64,000 nt of DNA from Cryomorphaceae bacterium (GTDB lineage Bacteria > Bacteroidota > Bacteroidia > Flavobacteriales > Schleiferiaceae). The notes beneath the pieces were generated by a model. It saw nothing but the letters and a program-made list of their open reading frames with translations. It was not told where the DNA came from and searched no databases. Both the position numbers and the translations under genes were made by a program. The stretch covers positions 1 to 64,000 of the forward strand of contig JAFMBM010000002.1 in NCBI GenBank assembly GCA_017858515.1, read 5' to 3'. Below are positions 55,620 to 64,000 of this stretch, piece after piece (position 1 is the stretch's first letter; each line of letters starts with the position of its first letter).

Positions 55620-56264
55620 ATGAATTTAGTTAGTATACAGGAGCAAAGAGGCGATGGAAAAGCTGAAAAACTCTTAATTCTTCTTCATGGCTATGGCAGT
55701 CATGAAAGAGATTTAATTTCCCTTGCCGATTTTCTTCCGGGTTCTTTTTTGTTAGAAAGCCTTCGAGCACCTCTGTCACTCCCTTGGGGTGGCTATGCTT
55801 GGTATCCTATAGAAATGGACGAGAATGGAGTTCGAATTAAGTCGGATGCACTTGAAAAAGCGCTCGATGAATTGGAGCAGTTTTTGCCTCTTTTTGTAGC
55901 AGCTAGAGGCTTGGAAATGAAACAAGTTTGGCTAATGGGATTTAGTCAAGGTTGTATTATTAGCTTGGCATTAGCGCTTAGAAACCCGCATTGGTTTGAG
56001 GGAATTATTGGATTAAGTGGATATCTATCTACTGAAGTTATACCCCCAAAAATTGCACCTTCAGACTTCTTAAATAAGAAACTTTTTATCGCCCACGGAA
56101 AAGAAGATCAGGTGATTCCCATCCAACTCGCCCGACAGACTACACAAGCCTTAGAAACCATTAAGATTGCACATGTTTACCACGAATATGAAATGGGACA
56201 TGGCGTAACAGCAGAGGTTATGCGCGATTTAGAACAATGGTGGAAGAAGTCGTTTAATGCTTAA
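55620..56264 (+). CDS. Phospholipase/carboxylesterase-family alpha/beta hydrolase
   Basis: 214 residues. LLILLHGYGSHERDLISLA supplies the oxyanion loop, GFSQGC the nucleophile Ser, and the later Asp in HGKEDQVIP and His in YEMGHGV complete the triad. Belongs to the acyl-protein thioesterase / carboxylesterase 2 group; the physiological ester is unknown. Confidence 0.9.
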   Translation: MNLVSIQEQRGDGKAEKLLILLHGYGSHERDLISLADFLPGSFLLESLRAPLSLPWGGYAWYPIEMDENGVRIKSDALEKALDELEQFLPLFVAARGLEMKQVWLMGFSQGCIISLALALRNPHWFEGIIGLSGYLSTEVIPPKIAPSDFLNKKLFIAHGKEDQVIPIQLARQTTQALETIKIAHVYHEYEMGHGVTAEVMRDLEQWWKKSFNA

Positions 56265-56272
56265 GCAAAACG

Positions 56273-56280
56273 TACCTTTG
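56273..56280 (+). promoter_or_regulatory. Putative -7 element of rfbC operon
   Basis: TACCTTTG, a full consensus match, ends 4 bp before the GTG start of rfbC. No well-spaced -33 TTG was found. Confidence 0.45.
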
Positions 56281-56284
56281 CAAA

Positions 56285-56839
56285 GTGAAAGAGCTAGAGA
56301 CAAACATAGAGGGTTTACTATTAATAGAACCTAGAGTGTTTCGGGACGAAAGAGGTTATTTTTACGAATCTTTCAGCACTGAAAAAATGGCGGCTATTGG
56401 TTTGAATGAGACCTTTGTTCAAGACAATGAATCGCTTTCTCAAAAGGGGGTAATACGAGGTCTCCACTTTCAAGCTCCTCCTTATGATCAAGGAAAATTA
56501 GTTCGAGTAGTTAAAGGAGCTGTATTGGATGTAGCGGTTGACATTCGTGTAGGATCACCCACCTACGGATCCTTCTTTGCCGTAGAGCTTACTGAGCATA
56601 ATAAATATATGCTTTTCATTCCTTCGGGCTTCGCTCATGGTTTTGCAACCTTAGAAGAAAATACCCTTTTTCAGTATAAATGTACCAACGGATACAATCA
56701 ACAAAGCGAAGGTTCTGTAAATTGTATGGATCCTGAAATTGGCATTATATGGCCCTTTTCATCTCCTTTGCTTTCTGAAAAAGATTTAGAGGCAAAGCCC
56801 CTGTCTGAACTAATAAGCCCATTCAAATATGCCAAATAA
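56285..56839 (+). CDS. rfbC: dTDP-4-dehydrorhamnose 3,5-epimerase
   Basis: Third step of dTDP-L-rhamnose synthesis for surface polysaccharides. 184 residues: GLLLIEPRVFRDERGYFYES at the start, the catalytic-site region KGVIRGLHFQAPPYDQGKLV (His), VRVVKGAVLDVAVDIR and IPSGFAHGFATL. The start is GTG at 56285. It overlaps the transglycosylase gene by 11 bp. The other rhamnose genes (rfbA, B, D) are not in the window. Confidence 0.94.
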   Translation: MKELETNIEGLLLIEPRVFRDERGYFYESFSTEKMAAIGLNETFVQDNESLSQKGVIRGLHFQAPPYDQGKLVRVVKGAVLDVAVDIRVGSPTYGSFFAVELTEHNKYMLFIPSGFAHGFATLEENTLFQYKCTNGYNQQSEGSVNCMDPEIGIIWPFSSPLLSEKDLEAKPLSELISPFKYAK

Positions 56840-57812
56840 GTGGCTTAGAATAATTGGTTTTTCTTTTCTAATTCTTGCTGTCGCAAGAATTTTCGTCTTC
56901 TTTGCTCCTAAGGATATTGGAGACAAGGAATTCAATGAAGAATTCAACAACAATTATGGTGTCTACGCACTAAGTCTGCCTGAAAATATCTTTTTTGCCA
57001 AGGAGCGGGTACCATTGGAAGACCCCGAGGTTTACGAACGATTAGAAAAGGAGATGTTGGTGAATACCTATTGGCAATCCAACGGACTTTTGGTGCTAAA
57101 AAGAGCCAATCGTTTCTTACCCGAAATCGAACGCATCTTAAAAGAAGAGGGAGTTCCTGATGATTTTAAGTACCTAGCCATTGTTGAAAGTGGACTTACT
57201 CAGGTAGTTTCTCCAGCGGGCGCTACTGGTTTTTGGCAAATCCTTAAGGAAACGGCCATTGAAAAAAAGTTGGAGGTAAATGATTATGTAGATGAGCGCT
57301 ACCACATAGAAAAGTCTACCAAGGCCGCTTGTCGCTATCTAAAGGAAGCACATGGTAGATTTGGTTCTTGGACACTGGCAGCAGCTTCTTATAACATGGG
57401 AATGAATGGATTGGCTCGACAACTGGAAAGACAAAGAGTTTCAGACTACTATAGTCTTTTGCTGAATAATGAAACAAGTCGATATATGTTTCGCATTCTT
57501 GCTGTGAAACAAATTATTGAAGATCCAGAGTATTTCGGATTTCACCTTCGTAAAAAAGACTTGTATAATCCTCTTTCTGTAAGCAAAGTTGAAATAGATA
57601 CCTCTATTACCGACTTGGTTGGCTTTGCTGAGAGCTATTCTATTAATTATAAGACTTTAAAGTATTTCAATCCTTGGCTGAGAGAAACCTATCTCAAAAA
57701 CCCCTTGGGCAAGAAATACGTTATTCTGTTGCCGAAAGAAGACAAAGACTCTTGGATCAATGATGGCTCCATGCCCGAATTAAACAGCACAGACAGTCTA
57801 TCTGTTGAATAG
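56829..57812 (+). CDS. Lytic transglycosylase, MltD-like
   Basis: 327 residues with an N-terminal hydrophobic segment (IGFSFLILAVARIFVFFA) and an SLT domain: AIVESGLTQVVSPAGATGFW (catalytic Glu in ESG), then ASYNMGMNGLARQL. Unlike classic MltD there is no clear repeated LysM; a possible single degenerate LysM lies at about residues 250-300 (AESYSINYKTLKYFNPWL). It cleaves peptidoglycan glycan strands. It lies 6 bp before uvrA. Confidence 0.9.
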   Translation: MPNKWLRIIGFSFLILAVARIFVFFAPKDIGDKEFNEEFNNNYGVYALSLPENIFFAKERVPLEDPEVYERLEKEMLVNTYWQSNGLLVLKRANRFLPEIERILKEEGVPDDFKYLAIVESGLTQVVSPAGATGFWQILKETAIEKKLEVNDYVDERYHIEKSTKAACRYLKEAHGRFGSWTLAAASYNMGMNGLARQLERQRVSDYYSLLLNNETSRYMFRILAVKQIIEDPEYFGFHLRKKDLYNPLSVSKVEIDTSITDLVGFAESYSINYKTLKYFNPWLRETYLKNPLGKKYVILLPKEDKDSWINDGSMPELNSTDSLSVE

Positions 57813-57818
57813 AAGTCT

Positions 57819-60692
57819 ATGGCCGAAAATGTGAAAACTAAAAAAGTTGCCCAAATTGATGTTTGGGGAGCTAGAGTACATAACCTCAAAAATATTGATG
57901 TACACATTCCAAGAAATCAACTTGTTGTAATTACAGGTTTAAGTGGAAGTGGTAAATCATCACTAGCCTTTGACACTCTTTATGCTGAAGGTCAACGCAG
58001 ATATATGGAAACTTTATCTGCCTATGCCCGACAGTTTATTGGAAGTATGGAAAGGCCCGATGTAGATAAAATCGATGGCCTTAGTCCTGTTATTAGTATA
58101 GAACAAAAGACAACCAGTAGAAGTCCTCGTTCTACCGTAGGAACCGTTACTGAGATATGGGATTTCCTTCGGTTGTTGTATGCAAGAACAGCAGATGCTT
58201 ATAGTTACAATACAGGAGAAAGAATGGTTCAATATTCTGAAGATCAAATTCTTCAAATATTGCATCAGGATTATGCAGAACAGCGAATTCAGATATTGTC
58301 GCCCCTTGTACGTGGTAGGAAAGGCCATTATCGAGAACTCTTTGAGCAAATTGCTCGACAAGGCTATTTGAGGGTTAGGGTAAACGGAGAAATCCGTGAA
58401 ATCCAAAGGGGTATGAAGCTCGATCGCTATAAAACTCATGATATAGAAGTGGTTGTAGATCGATTAAAACTAGATGATACCACTTCAGATAGACTTAAAA
58501 AATCAGTAGACACAGCCCTCAAGCTGGGCAAAGGAGTCTTAAGCATTGTTGCAGAAAATTCAGACTCCCCTCGCTTTTTTAGTCGCCATATGATGTGTCC
58601 TTCCACGGGACTATCCTATGAAGCACCCGAACCGAACACCTTTTCATTTAACTCGCCCAGAGGGGCTTGCCATCATTGTAATGGCTTAGGTCAGGTTTCG
58701 GAAGTTGAACTTAAGAAAGTAATTCCGAATCCGATTAAAAGCATTCGCAAAGGCGGACTGGCACCCATTGGTGAATTCAAGAAAAGTTGGATTTTCAATC
58801 AATTGGAAATCATAGGAGAACGTTATGGTTTCACCCTTGATACCCCGATTGAGGATATCGCACAAGAAGGGCTAGATGTTATTCTTTACGGAGCGCAAGA
58901 ATCGTTTGAAGTAGAGAATAAAAATTTAGGCATTACGAGGAAGTATTCCCTTCAATTTGAAGGAATTATTCAGTTTATCGACACCCAAGCTAAAGAGGCA
59001 AACAGTGCAAGTCTGAAGCGTTGGGCTGATGATTTCATGAATAAAGTAGAATGTTCTATTTGCAACGGATCACGACTTCAACTTGAATCTAGGTCGTATA
59101 AAATCTTAGATAAAAGCATAGCAGATGTTGCTGAACTTTCCATATCGGAGCTATTACCTTTCCTTAAAAAAGCTAAAAAAAGCTTTTCAGGAAATAGGGC
59201 TCTGGTTGGAAATGAAATCCTAAAAGAGCTTGTAACTCGCACTGGATTTCTTCTGAACGTAGGACTGGAATATTTGAGTTTAAGTCGCTCGGCAAAAACA
59301 CTCAGCGGCGGAGAAGCCCAAAGAATTCGCCTCGCTACACAGATCGGATCTCAACTCACAAATGTCTTGTACATCCTAGATGAACCCAGTATTGGACTGC
59401 ATCAGCGAGACAATCATAAGCTTATTGATTCACTCATTCAGCTCCGAGATTTGGGCAATTCGGTTATTGTGGTGGAACATGACAAGGATATGATGGAGGC
59501 GGCCGACTTTATTCTAGACATGGGCCCAGCAGCAGGAAAATACGGCGGCAGAGTGGTTGGTCAAGGCAAGTTGGAGGATATTAAAAAAGGCGATAGCATT
59601 ACTTCTCAGTATTTAGACGGAAGAATGCAAATTGCCATTCCAGAAAAAAGAAGAGAAGGGTCTGGCGATTTACTTGTTTTGCAAGGAGCTAGTGGAAATA
59701 ATTTGAAAAATATAACACTGAAACTCCCTCTACAAAAGCTGATTGTAATTACAGGTGTTTCAGGAAGTGGCAAGTCTACCCTAATAAATGAAACCCTCGC
59801 TCCTATTTTAAGTCAGCATTTTTTTAAGGCCCTCAAAAAGCCAATGCCTTATAAAAAAATCAACGGACTGGAGCATCTGGATAAGGTTATAACCATAGAT
59901 CAATCGCCTATTGGAAGAACTTCCAGGAGCAATCCAGCTACCTATACGGCAGTTCTAAATGAAATTAGAAATCTATTTGCACAACTATCTGAATCGAAAA
60001 TAAGAGGATATAAAGCAGGTAGATTTAGCTTTAATGTAAAAGGTGGAAGGTGCGAAACTTGTCAGGGTGCCGGAGTTCGGACTATTGAAATGAACTTTTT
60101 GCCTGACGTTTATGTGCAATGCGAGACTTGCAATGGAAGAAGATTTAACAGAGAAACGCTAGAAGTTAGGTACAAAGGGAAATCGATAGCTGACATTTTA
60201 GATATGAGTGTCAATGAAGCGGTAGAATTCTTTGAAAATATTCCGAAAATACTAACAAAAATCAAAACCCTAAAGGATGTTGGACTCGGCTATATTACTC
60301 TAGGGCAGCAGTCTACTACTCTTTCTGGTGGGGAAGCTCAACGCGTTAAACTAGCAACCGAATTGAGTAAACGCGATACAGGCAAGACCTTGTATATTTT
60401 AGACGAACCCACTACGGGCTTGCATTTTGAAGATGTTCGAATTCTTATGGATGTTCTTCAAAAATTAGTAGACCGCTCCAATACGGTTTTGGTAATTGAA
60501 CACAATTTGGATGTAATCAAATTAGCAGATCATATAATTGATTTAGGACCTGAAGGAGGATCGAAAGGCGGCCTGATCATTGCGGAAGGAACGCCTGAAG
60601 AAGTAGTTCAAAAGGCTAAAGGATTCACTGCCCAATATTTAGAAATTGAACTTTCATCCAAACAGAATAACAGCAGTCCTATATATTTGTAA
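57819..60692 (+). CDS. uvrA: UvrABC nucleotide-excision repair ATPase UvrA
   Basis: 957 residues. Two ABC ATPase halves: Walker A GLSGSGKSSLAFDTL and GVSGSGKSTLINETL, signatures LSGGEAQRIRLATQ and LSGGEAQRVKLATE. Zinc sites: the first is atypical (MCPST...CHHC, with one expected Cys replaced); others are CSIC and CETCQGAG...CETCNGRR. Recognises bulky DNA lesions and hands them to UvrB. Full length. Two bp before dnaX. Confidence 0.97.
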   Translation: MAENVKTKKVAQIDVWGARVHNLKNIDVHIPRNQLVVITGLSGSGKSSLAFDTLYAEGQRRYMETLSAYARQFIGSMERPDVDKIDGLSPVISIEQKTTSRSPRSTVGTVTEIWDFLRLLYARTADAYSYNTGERMVQYSEDQILQILHQDYAEQRIQILSPLVRGRKGHYRELFEQIARQGYLRVRVNGEIREIQRGMKLDRYKTHDIEVVVDRLKLDDTTSDRLKKSVDTALKLGKGVLSIVAENSDSPRFFSRHMMCPSTGLSYEAPEPNTFSFNSPRGACHHCNGLGQVSEVELKKVIPNPIKSIRKGGLAPIGEFKKSWIFNQLEIIGERYGFTLDTPIEDIAQEGLDVILYGAQESFEVENKNLGITRKYSLQFEGIIQFIDTQAKEANSASLKRWADDFMNKVECSICNGSRLQLESRSYKILDKSIADVAELSISELLPFLKKAKKSFSGNRALVGNEILKELVTRTGFLLNVGLEYLSLSRSAKTLSGGEAQRIRLATQIGSQLTNVLYILDEPSIGLHQRDNHKLIDSLIQLRDLGNSVIVVEHDKDMMEAADFILDMGPAAGKYGGRVVGQGKLEDIKKGDSITSQYLDGRMQIAIPEKRREGSGDLLVLQGASGNNLKNITLKLPLQKLIVITGVSGSGKSTLINETLAPILSQHFFKALKKPMPYKKINGLEHLDKVITIDQSPIGRTSRSNPATYTAVLNEIRNLFAQLSESKIRGYKAGRFSFNVKGGRCETCQGAGVRTIEMNFLPDVYVQCETCNGRRFNRETLEVRYKGKSIADILDMSVNEAVEFFENIPKILTKIKTLKDVGLGYITLGQQSTTLSGGEAQRVKLATELSKRDTGKTLYILDEPTTGLHFEDVRILMDVLQKLVDRSNTVLVIEHNLDVIKLADHIIDLGPEGGSKGGLIIAEGTPEEVVQKAKGFTAQYLEIELSSKQNNSSPIYL

Positions 60693-60694
60693 CC

Positions 60695-62463
60695 ATGGAT
60701 GCTTTTGTTGTTTCAGCTAGAAAATACCGACCTAAAAACTTTGAAGAAGTAGTAGGTCAGGGTCATGTTACCCAGACTTTACTGAAAGCAATAGAGAGCA
60801 ACCACCTAGCCCAAGCCTTGCTTTTTACAGGGCCAAGAGGGGTTGGAAAAACTACATGTGCTCGCATTTTAGCCCGTTTGATCAATGAAGATCAAAACGG
60901 CGGAGCAGATAACAACGATTTTTCATTCAATATTTTTGAGCTTGATGCGGCTTCAAATAATTCGGTAGACGATATTCGAAACCTAACGGAGCAAGTACGT
61001 TTCGCTCCGCAGCAAGGAAAATACAAAGTGTATATCATCGACGAGGTGCATATGCTTTCTTCGTCTGCCTTCAATGCCTTTCTAAAAACGCTTGAAGAAC
61101 CGCCCGCGCACGCAATCTTCATTTTGGCTACTACTGAGAAACACAAAATCATACCCACGATTTTAAGTCGCTGCCAGATTTATGATTTCAAAAGAATTGA
61201 AATCGAAAGCATTAGTAGTCATTTAAAATCCGTTGCCGAGGCCGAATCTGTAATAGCAGAACCTGCAGCTCTTCGATTGATTGCCCAAAAAGCAGATGGC
61301 GCACTAAGAGATGCACTGAGTATCTTTGATCGAATTGCTACTTTTTCAGGCAAAAACATCTCGTATCAAGATGTTTTGAGCAATCTTAATATTCTAGATT
61401 ACGATTACTATTTTCGGGTAGTAGACCATTGTTTGGCTGGAAGTGACAAAGATTTGCTTTTATTATTCAATGAAATTTTGGCCAAAGGTTTTGATGGACA
61501 TCTATTCTTAAATGGACTATGTGCTCATCTAAGAGACCTGTTAGTTGCATCGGATCCAAGAACTTTGGAATTATTGGAAGTGGGATCGGATGTCCAAGAT
61601 CGTTATAAGGAACAATCGAAGAAATTATCAGCACAATTGCTTTTTGAAAGTCTTAAGGTTTTAACCCTCGCAGAAGCAAAATACAAATCAACTACCAATA
61701 ACCGATTGCTCGTAGAACTCTCTTTATTGCAGTTGGTGGAAGATTTATCCACAGAAAAAAAAAAGCCTTAGCAACTGAGGCACCCCTTCCAAAACAGCCC
61801 TCATCTACCTCAGAACCTGTAAAGGAGAAAGCTCCGGTTAGTCCCCCCCCGCCAGTTTCAACACAAGAAAATGTAAAAGCAGAACTGGAGGAGAAACCGA
61901 AAGTAGTTTCAACAAATAAGAATGAGAACCTTCCCCCCATTCTTTCAAGCCCGAGCCAAGACAGTCAAAAGGAAACTCCGCCCCTTAGGAAACTCGAGGT
62001 GCCACAACGTTCTAGAATCGGGATTTCGCTGGATAGCCTATCAAGTCCTGATGCAGGAAATATTGAAAGTTCGGAGCCAGAAGAAGATGAAGTTTCAGAG
62101 AATTTCGACCTTCCATTAGCCCATCGTAGCTGGAAGAACTACGCACAGAAGATCGGAAATGCTCCCCAATTTAAACTTCACAGCCAAGCAATGAATGCAG
62201 CTAGTTTAGAAAAAGATGAAGACGGAAATCTTCTAGCTAAAGTAGATAGCCGGGCCTTAATGGGTCTTGTTTCAGAAGTGCAATATGATTTAATGCAGTT
62301 TCTGAAGAGTGATTTAAAAATTAAAAAACTACGACTTCGAATTGAGGTTGAAATGCAAGAAAAGGAGCTTGCTCCCTATACAAATGAAGAGATTTACGCG
62401 TATTTAGCCAAGATCAATCCCGCTATAGAAGAGTTAAAGAACAAATACAATCTAGAGTTTTGA
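60695..62463 (+). CDS. dnaX: DNA polymerase III gamma/tau subunit, long form by -1 frameshift
   Basis: Clamp-loader ATPase. The zero frame runs 358 residues: Walker A FTGPRGVGKTTCARILA, IIDEVHMLSSSAFNAFL, ATTEKHKIIPTILSRCQ (sensor 1 and Arg finger), then collar helices ending LSTEKKKP and TAG at 61769. The family's zinc finger between Walker A and ELDAASNNSVDD is missing. The tail (Pro/Glu-rich linker, then RSWKNYAQKIGNAPQFKLH and IKKLRLRIEVEMQEKEL) lies in the -1 frame from a run of ten A at 61755-61764, giving 589 residues in total. This is either a programmed frameshift making gamma (short) and tau (long), or a homopolymer error. The tail overlaps the next gene. Confidence 0.92.
61755..61781 (+). 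other. Candidate dnaX frameshift site: A10 run plus hairpin
   Basis: A10 (61755-61764) followed by G gives the heptamer A AAA AAG at 61759-61765, identical to the E. coli dnaX slip site. Directly after, GCCTTA (61765-61770) pairs with TGAGGC (61776-61781) around GCAAC, a 6-bp stem with one G-T pair. The zero-frame stop is two codons past the slip. The stem starts without a spacer, which may favour transcriptional slippage over ribosomal shifting. Confidence 0.7.
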
Positions 62464-63161
62464 CAAAAAGTCTCTTCATTCTAGCTTTCCTGACTCTGGA
62501 GCTATTCCCTTTGAATAGCAATGAAGTTTGGACCATTCGAAAGGACGACCTCATAGGACTAAATAAACCCGAAAGAGAGCTCACATTCACTCGATTAAAA
62601 TCGCCCTATACTGGAAGAGAAGATTCCTACTTGAGAAAAGAAGTAGCTAATGCTTTTATGGAAATGGCCGATGCTGCCAACAAAGACGGATTTCGACTTT
62701 CTGTACTTTCAGCGACTCGAAATTTCAAATACCAAAAAGGAATTTGGGAAAGGAAATGGAAAGCGGCTAAAGGAACGGATACAGAAAAAGCACTTTACAT
62801 ATTGCAGTATAGCAGTATGCCCGGAACTTCCAGACATCATTGGGGCACTGACTTCGACATCAATTCTTTGGAGCCCAGTTGGTGGGAAACGGCAGAAGGT
62901 AAAAAGCTCTACACATGGCTAAAGGCGAACGCAAAGCGCTTTGGTTTTTTTCAACCGTATGACAAAGAGAACAACGAAAGATTAAGCGGGTACCGGGATG
63001 AAAAATGGCATTGGTCTTATTTTCCACTCTCAAATAAAATGACCCTAGCCTATAATTTCCTAGTTGATTATGAAGACATCACAGGATTTGAAGGATCTGA
63101 AAGTGCAACTACAGTTCAGATTATAGAAAAATATGTGAACGGAATCTTTCCCGCTCAATAA
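62460..63161 (+). CDS. VanY-like D-alanyl-D-alanine carboxypeptidase (M15 family)
   Basis: 233 residues. Signal-like N-terminus (MTKSLFILAFLTLELFPL), zinc-site motif SRHHWGTDFDIN (HxxxxxxD) and the later EKWHWSY (catalytic Glu and third zinc ligand His), as in VanY/M15B peptidases that trim peptidoglycan stem peptides. The start is TTG at 62460, overlapping the dnaX stop (TTGA); no ATG is nearby. Three bases of its tail overlap the convergent acyltransferase. Confidence 0.9.
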   Translation: MTKSLFILAFLTLELFPLNSNEVWTIRKDDLIGLNKPERELTFTRLKSPYTGREDSYLRKEVANAFMEMADAANKDGFRLSVLSATRNFKYQKGIWERKWKAAKGTDTEKALYILQYSSMPGTSRHHWGTDFDINSLEPSWWETAEGKKLYTWLKANAKRFGFFQPYDKENNERLSGYRDEKWHWSYFPLSNKMTLAYNFLVDYEDITGFEGSESATTVQIIEKYVNGIFPAQ

Positions 63162-63712
63162 ATCTTCTGATTGTACTTTTCAGGAAACTTGCCGTGAATA
63201 GGTTTGTAAAAGGCTTGAATTCGTTCCATGTCTTCCGCAAAAACACCACTGGGCGTAAAACAGTCTAAAATTCCTGCTTCTTTTAATGAATAATCTAAAT
63301 AACCAAGACTGATATTTACTTTAGCTTCTGTAGCTATGGTGTAAAATCCAGTGCGCCATTTTTCAACTCTGCTTCGCGTTCCTTCAGCTGGAACTAAAAT
63401 GACCAAGTCTTTTTGCGTTCGCAAGAGAGAAATGGCATAGTCTGTTAATCCCGAGCCCTTTTTAGAACGATTCACCCCTATTGCGCCGGTCCATCGAAAG
63501 AAGTAACCCCAAGGCCCCTTAGTGTATACATCCTTAATAAAATAGCGAACGGGGATGCCCATCAACCAAAAAGCAGCAAGTGAATAAGGAAAATCCCAGT
63601 TCGATGTATGCGGAGCTGCAATCATCACAGAGGGTATATATTGCTGATAATCATCCACTTTTAACTTCCAGCCGCTAAGAAAAAAGAACAGCCGGGCACA
63701 TAGCTTCTTCAT
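63155..63712 (-). CDS. PlsC-like 1-acyl-glycerol-3-phosphate acyltransferase
   Basis: 185 residues. The HX4D motif appears as PHTSNWDF, and a second acyltransferase block as VPAEGTRSRVEKWRTGFYTI (the EGTRS motif). An N-terminal hydrophobic stretch (LCARLFFFLSGWKL) suggests membrane association. It is shorter than typical PlsC (about 240), as are many Bacteroidota paralogues. It overlaps the upstream helicase gene by 4 bp and the VanY-like gene tail to tail. Confidence 0.86.
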   Translation of the reverse strand: MKKLCARLFFFLSGWKLKVDDYQQYIPSVMIAAPHTSNWDFPYSLAAFWLMGIPVRYFIKDVYTKGPWGYFFRWTGAIGVNRSKKGSGLTDYAISLLRTQKDLVILVPAEGTRSRVEKWRTGFYTIATEAKVNISLGYLDYSLKEAGILDCFTPSGVFAEDMERIQAFYKPIHGKFPEKYNQKIY

Positions 63713-64000
63713 TCGTACAATATCGATTCAAATCCGATTAAATACAAATGTTCTGAAGCCCGAGTTATAGCAGTGTAAAGCCAGCGTTTGTCTTCTGTGC
63801 TCCAAGTTCCATCCGGCAACCAAGGTCTTTCGACTAAAACCTTCGCCCATTGTCCTCCTTGGGCTTTATGACAAGTTACGGCATAGGCAAATTTCACTTG
63901 AAGAGCTTGAAGAAATGGATCTTTTAATGCCGCCTCTTTCTGCTTCGTCTTACTCAAATGAGAATAGCTACCCAACACCTCTTGAAAGAGCTTTTTCATT
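63709..64000 (-). CDS. RecD-like / UvrD C-terminal helicase domain, 3' part only
   Basis: The last 96 or so residues of a larger protein that runs off the right edge. KFAYAVTCHKAQGGQWAKV and RWLYTAITRASEHLYLIGF are the UvrD_C_2 motifs V and VI found in RecD-type helicases and short ATP-dependent exonuclease proteins. The frame is open to the edge, and the Met near 63999 is probably internal. It abuts the acyltransferase gene. Confidence 0.85.
   Translation of the reverse strand, partial: MKKLFQEVLGSYSHLSKTKQKEAALKDPFLQALQVKFAYAVTCHKAQGGQWAKVLVERPWLPDGTWSTEDKRWLYTAITRASEHLYLIGFESILYE

Noticed and set aside
61999-62463. Separate gene starting at GTG 61999 after dnaX
   Set aside because: The open -1 frame extends back without a stop to the A10 run in dnaX, and its content is the tau tail, so it is the second part of dnaX rather than an independent gene.
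1-64000. CRISPR arrays, insertion sequences, prophage, rRNA or tRNA genes
   Set aside because: No spaced direct repeats, transposase or integrase frames, or tRNA/rRNA-like sequence were seen.

Overview
This is about 64 kb of a Bacteroidota genome, probably in or near the Flavobacteriales. The signs are: low to moderate GC; a large secreted protein with a type IX secretion sorting domain; recurring TAnnTTTG-type -7 promoter elements; few Shine-Dalgarno-like sites; a TonB-dependent receptor paired with a surface-lipoprotein propeller; and several lineage-typical gene neighbourhoods (symporter-recR-glycosyltransferase, dapF-GNAT-mltG, DUF2256-Cry-DASH, TetR-UbiB). I see no rRNA, tRNA, CRISPR array, insertion sequence or prophage. 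This is a gene-dense chromosomal stretch, with accessory-like character only in the first 5 kb.

Layout. 1-5.1 kb: the 5' end of a stomatin-like gene at the window edge, then a copper-handling cluster: an AraC-type regulator interrupted by an in-frame stop, a Cu(I) P-type ATPase, a small HMA metallochaperone and an outer-membrane barrel. 5.2-10.7 kb: sodium/solute symporter, recR, a glycosyltransferase fused to a degenerate sugar-transferase-like tail, and a 2-oxoacid dehydrogenase E2. 10.7-17.9 kb: an RND efflux operon (adaptor, pump, outer-membrane factor) running into a DnaQ-like exonuclease and an FAH-family hydrolase. 18-25.5 kb: a 1575-residue secreted protein of alternating modules, then clpB. 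25.5-30.5 kb, minus strand: dapF, GNAT, a seven-CXXCH cytochrome c, mltG and a methyltransferase, joined by overlaps or near-overlaps. 30.6-41.3 kb: htrA/degP protease, gamma-glutamyltranspeptidase, rluF-like, HerA-like ATPase, Mpo1-like, AAA_28 ATPase, recQ, fmt and HU.

41.3-51.1 kb, minus strand: a cobalamin riboswitch heads a BtuB-like receptor, a BtuG-like propeller lipoprotein and a degenerate CobT-like protein. These run with almost no gaps into a SPOR-like membrane protein, a barrel protein, fabG, a VWA protein, a prohibitin and a methyltransferase. 51.1-56.3 kb: DUF2256, Cry-DASH, TetR, UbiB-like kinase, barrel, NUDIX and esterase. 56.3-63.2 kb: rfbC, lytic transglycosylase, uvrA, dnaX and a VanY-like peptidase. 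The window ends with a minus-strand acyltransferase and the C-terminus of a RecD-like helicase.

The strongest second-look items are: (i) dnaX, where a run of ten A sits at the exact boundary between the clamp-loader domains and the tau-specific tail, and the tail lies in the -1 frame, so frameshifting or slippage would give short (gamma) and long (tau) forms; (ii) the riboswitch-controlled B12 uptake cluster carrying a CobT-like protein that seems to lack the catalytic C-terminal motif; (iii) the copper regulator broken by a single in-frame TAA; (iv) a perfect 12-bp inverted repeat directly before the RND efflux operon. All calls were made by eye from sequence and family knowledge; no searches were run.
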